Source: an uncultured Enterobacter sp.
GTDB lineage: Bacteria; Pseudomonadota; Gammaproteobacteria; Enterobacterales; Enterobacteriaceae
Reading direction: 5' to 3'
NCBI GenBank assembly: GCA_946477805.1
Contig: CAMKZP010000133.1
Location: 1-8,423 of the forward strand
Length of the DNA: 8,423 bases
In this document: in pieces, positions 6,470 to 8,423 of the stretch
How the letters are laid out: each line of letters begins with the position of its first letter
How positions within the stretch are numbered: position 1 is the first letter of the stretch
Position numbers and translations under genes: made by a program
The notes under the pieces: generated by a model
What the model was told of the DNA's origin: nothing
The model's database searches: none
Seen by the model: only the letters and a program-made list of their open reading frames with translations

Positions 6470-6515
6470 GGGTGATTTTCACCCTCTCCAATTGGGAGAG
6501 GGCCGGGGTGAGGGC
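6470..6515. repeat. REP-like intergenic palindrome after the AraC-family gene
   Basis: CCCTCTCC (6482-6489) pairs perfectly with GGAGAGGG (6495-6502) around a 5-base loop, followed by CCGGGGTGAGGGC. This arrangement resembles a palindromic intergenic repeat common in enterobacteria and other proteobacteria. A second hairpin, GGGTGA (6470-6475) with TCACCC (6479-6484), shares three bases with the first, so the two are alternatives. It starts 2 bases beyond the AraC-family stop codon and could act as that gene's terminator or protect the mRNA 3' end. There is no strong U-run, so a classical terminator is not certain. Confidence 0.55.
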
Positions 6516-6516
6516 A

Positions 6517-7356
6517 TCAGGCCGCACGATGGTTCTTCCGATACTGCAGCGGCGTCTCGCCAATCCCTTTTTTAAACGCGCTGATAAACCAGGTGACGTC
6601 GGAAAAACCCGTCTGCGCCGCGATGTCGCGCACGCTGTCATCGGTATGAAGTAAACACTCGCAGGCCTTGCGCAGCCGGAGCGTGTTCAGATAGTCGTGG
6701 ATCTTCTCCCCCGTCTCCGCATGGAATTTTCGCGACACGTAGCTGCGGGATTTCCCCAACTCCCCGGCCAGCGCGTCGAGGCGGAATTTCTCCTGATAGT
6801 GCTCGTCCAGCCAGAACATCACCCGGCTGGCGATCCCCTGGCAGCTGCCCGGCGTGCCGTCGCGGTCATCGGGCAGCATCGCAAACAGGCTAATCAGCAG
6901 CCCGGCAATACTCTCGCTGTTCATGGGGGAGTGATAGCAGCTCAGGAGATGGTCGATATGCTGATGGCAGTGGGCTAAATCTGCAACCCATGCTTCCCCT
7001 CCGCGATGCGAAAGCCGCTCCAGCCGCTGCCGGGTTTGCGGGAAATCGCGCAGGCCTTTCAGCACGGCGTGCCGATCGAGATGGATAATCGTGCGCCGGT
7101 AAATGGCCTCGGCCCGCTCGTCCACCATCACCTTGTGCAGGGTGAACGGCGGGAAGAAAAACAGCCGTCCGGGGCGCATGGTGTAGTGGCGGTTACCCAC
7201 AATCGCGACGCCAAACCCTTCTTCCACGTAGAGAATTTCCAGACACTGGTGCCAGTGGTGATAGCGCACGGTGTTGGCAAACAGGCGGCTGAACGACACC
7301 ACGGTGTCGTTGAGGGTTATCAGCTCCAGATGATCCGTCGTTGGCGTGTCGCGCAT
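6517..7356 (-). CDS. AraC-family transcriptional regulator with cupin sensor domain
   Basis: A 279-residue AraC/XylS-type regulator, usual length for the family. The N-terminal part (about 15-150) is a cupin-type ligand-binding domain; YHHWHQCLEILYVEEGFG at 32-49 and RPGRLFFFPPFTLHKV at 61-76 are the typical pattern of sugar-responsive members such as RhaS and MelR. The C-terminal DNA-binding domain has two helix-turn-helix motifs: LDALAGELGKSRSYVSRKFH (193-212) and VRDIAAQTGFSDVTWFISAFKK (242-263), followed by the conserved GETPLQYR. It is divergent from the DUF2264 gene with 166 bases between starts, the usual layout for a regulator and its target. The ATG at 7356 lacks a good ribosome binding site; the only purine-rich stretch (GAGG) is about 20 bases upstream, so expression may be low. 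The effector is unknown, probably a sugar or sugar acid. Confidence 0.93.
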   Translation of the reverse strand: MRDTPTTDHLELITLNDTVVSFSRLFANTVRYHHWHQCLEILYVEEGFGVAIVGNRHYTMRPGRLFFFPPFTLHKVMVDERAEAIYRRTIIHLDRHAVLKGLRDFPQTRQRLERLSHRGGEAWVADLAHCHQHIDHLLSCYHSPMNSESIAGLLISLFAMLPDDRDGTPGSCQGIASRVMFWLDEHYQEKFRLDALAGELGKSRSYVSRKFHAETGEKIHDYLNTLRLRKACECLLHTDDSVRDIAAQTGFSDVTWFISAFKKGIGETPLQYRKNHRAA

Positions 7357-7393
7357 AGTGCAATAGAACTCAATTTTTCCTCGTCTGCCTGTC

Positions 7394-7399
7394 TTTATA
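7394..7399 (-). promoter_or_regulatory. Possible -10 box for the AraC-family gene
   Basis: The minus strand reads TATAAA here within an AT-rich stretch, with no convincing -35 at 16-18 bases. It would give a leader of roughly 30 bases before the ATG at 7356. Weakly supported. Confidence 0.22.
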
Positions 7400-7449
7400 A
7401 ACCACCTTTTTAAATTTTCTTAACTGCGGGTTTATTCATCGCTCTTACC

Positions 7450-7465
7450 TGTGACACGGCTAACA
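7450..7465 (+). promoter_or_regulatory. CRP-like site upstream of the DUF2264 gene
   Basis: TGTGA-N6-TAACA matches the left CRP half-site fully and the right half (TCACA) at 3 of 5 positions. Its centre (7457.5) is about 42 bases before a start point near 7500 predicted from a TATCCT -10 box at 7488-7493. This is the class II CRP spacing. The -35 position is poor, as expected for an activator-dependent promoter. Both the site and the -10 are inferred by eye. Confidence 0.35.
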
Positions 7466-7522
7466 TTTCTGCCCCTTGCGGATTCACTATCCTTTGCCGC
7501 AGTTGATGACGAGGGCAAACCT

Positions 7523-8423
7523 ATGTGGGCGGCAAACAAAGAAAAATCAAATCCGTTGTCTTCACGCCAGGACGTGGTGGCATATTTAAACGAGATGCTG
7601 GGCGCGCTGGATAATCAGTTTCCGGCAGACAGCGCTCGCTTTTCTCTGGGCGAAACCTGCGCGCACTACGCCACGGATATTGCGCAAATGGAGGGGCATT
7701 CCCGCGCGCTGTGGGGGCTGTTCCCGCTGATGGCGGGCGGCGACGCCACGCCGTTTAGCGATAAGTACATGACGGCCATCAGGCTCGGCACCGACCCGCA
7801 GCGCCCGGAGTACTGGGGCGAAACCGGCCCGTACGACCAGCGCCTGGTAGAGATGGCGGCCTACGGCCTGGGGCTGTCGCTTCTGGGGGACAAACTCACC
7901 GACCTTTTCAGCGGGCGCGAGGTGATGAACCTGCACGCCTGGCTCAATCAAATCACCGACGCGCAAATGCCGGACAGCAACTGGAACTACTTCGCCATTA
8001 TGGTTCAGCTCGGTTTCAAACGCGCCGGGCTGCCGTATGACCAGCGCGCCATCGACCACCGCTTTGCGCTGATGGACGCCTACTATCTGGGCGACGGCTG
8101 GTACTCCGACGGCCCGGGCCGCCCGAAGGATTATTACATCTCCATGGCGTTCCATTTCTATGGGCTGATCTACGCCACCCTGAGCGGGGACGCGGCGCGG
8201 GCTGAGACGCTGCGCGAGCGCTCGCGCCTGTTCGCGCAAGACTTCATCTACTGGTCCGCCGCCGACGGCGCCTCGGTGCCGTTTGGCCGCAGCCTGACCT
8301 ACCGTTTCGCGATGGTGGCCTTCTGGAGCGCCGTGGCCTTTTCCGGGCTGGACGTATTCACGCCGGGCACCGTAAAAGGCATTATCCTGCGCCATTTGCG
8401 CTGGTGGCAGCAGCGGCCGATAG
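7523..8423 (+). CDS. DUF2264 family protein, 3' end beyond the window
   Basis: An open frame of 300 codons from the ATG at 7523 to the window edge, with GAGGG 7 bases upstream. I recognise it as a DUF2264 protein, a family predicted to adopt an alpha/alpha-toroid fold like polysaccharide lyases and glycoside hydrolases, with no firmly known reaction. Family-typical stretches are MEGHSRALWGLFPLM (56-70), PEYWGE (95-100), DSNWNYFAIMVQLGFKR (151-167), DGWYSDGPGRPKDYYISMAF (191-210) with HFYGLIYA next, and VPFGRSLTYRF (252-262). There is no signal peptide, so the product should be cytoplasmic and act on an imported carbohydrate. GC content is visibly higher than in the DUF1090-usher part. The divergent AraC-family gene and the CRP-like site suggest induction by a sugar under carbon limitation, which is inference. 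Genes further downstream, not visible, would show the substrate class. Confidence 0.88.
   Translation, partial: MWAANKEKSNPLSSRQDVVAYLNEMLGALDNQFPADSARFSLGETCAHYATDIAQMEGHSRALWGLFPLMAGGDATPFSDKYMTAIRLGTDPQRPEYWGETGPYDQRLVEMAAYGLGLSLLGDKLTDLFSGREVMNLHAWLNQITDAQMPDSNWNYFAIMVQLGFKRAGLPYDQRAIDHRFALMDAYYLGDGWYSDGPGRPKDYYISMAFHFYGLIYATLSGDAARAETLRERSRLFAQDFIYWSAADGASVPFGRSLTYRFAMVAFWSAVAFSGLDVFTPGTVKGIILRHLRWWQQRPI

Noticed and set aside
6418..6654. Small plus-strand frame beginning in the intergenic region at 6418
   Set aside because: It runs through the REP-like palindrome and into the antisense of the AraC-family helix-turn-helix, with no good ribosome binding site.
7357..7374. Upstream ATT start for the AraC-family gene at 7374, close to a GAGG ribosome binding site
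   Set aside because: ATT starts are very rare, and the family similarity does not require the six additional residues; the ATG at 7356 is kept despite its weak ribosome binding site.
7586..8395. 269-codon minus-strand open frame antisense to the DUF2264 gene
   Set aside because: It is low in recognisable motifs and is the kind of shadow frame expected opposite a GC-rich gene; the plus strand encodes clear DUF2264 motifs throughout.

Overview
The window looks like a piece of an enterobacterial chromosome, probably Enterobacter or a close relative. This is inferred from codon usage, the gene families present and the type of intergenic palindrome; no marker gene fixes the genus. Five complete or partial genes lie on the minus strand and one on the plus strand. 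The two genes at the window edges (usher and DUF2264) are cut off.

Minus-strand block, in transcription order from 6221 down to 1: (i) a BvgA/EvgA-type LuxR-family response regulator, (ii) a BvgS/EvgS-type hybrid sensor kinase with a signal peptide, two periplasmic solute-binding-like domains, one membrane segment, HisKA, HATPase, receiver and Hpt, overlapping the regulator gene by 14 bases, (iii) a small secreted coiled-coil protein of the DUF1090 (YqjC-like) family, and (iv) the first 590 codons of a fimbrial outer-membrane usher (FimD/PapC family). The likely logic is that a periplasmic signal drives a four-step His-Asp-His-Asp relay to a DNA-binding regulator, and that the neighbouring fimbrial locus is a plausible target. 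That last link is inferred from position only.

The most important observation is technical. The response regulator is broken at 5905-5949 by sequence that is not bacterial. It is the complete Illumina Nextera Read 1 adapter, preceded by an 8-base i5 index and the last bases of the P5 primer, and it lies between two copies of a 17-base genomic stretch. Deleting 62 bases restores one uninterrupted 211-codon response regulator. The two fragments are therefore an assembly artefact, not a pseudogene and not a novel two-gene system.

Right-hand block: an AraC-family regulator (minus, 7356-6517) is divergent from a DUF2264 gene (plus, from 7523, cut by the window end). The 166-base intergenic region holds a CRP-like site in a position that would suit class II activation. 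This looks like a small sugar-responsive regulon separate from the fimbrial/phosphorelay block. A palindromic intergenic element at 6470-6515 separates the two blocks. I found no RNA genes, CRISPR arrays or insertion sequences. I did not find a convincing novel system; the one sequence that is foreign to its surroundings is the sequencing adapter.
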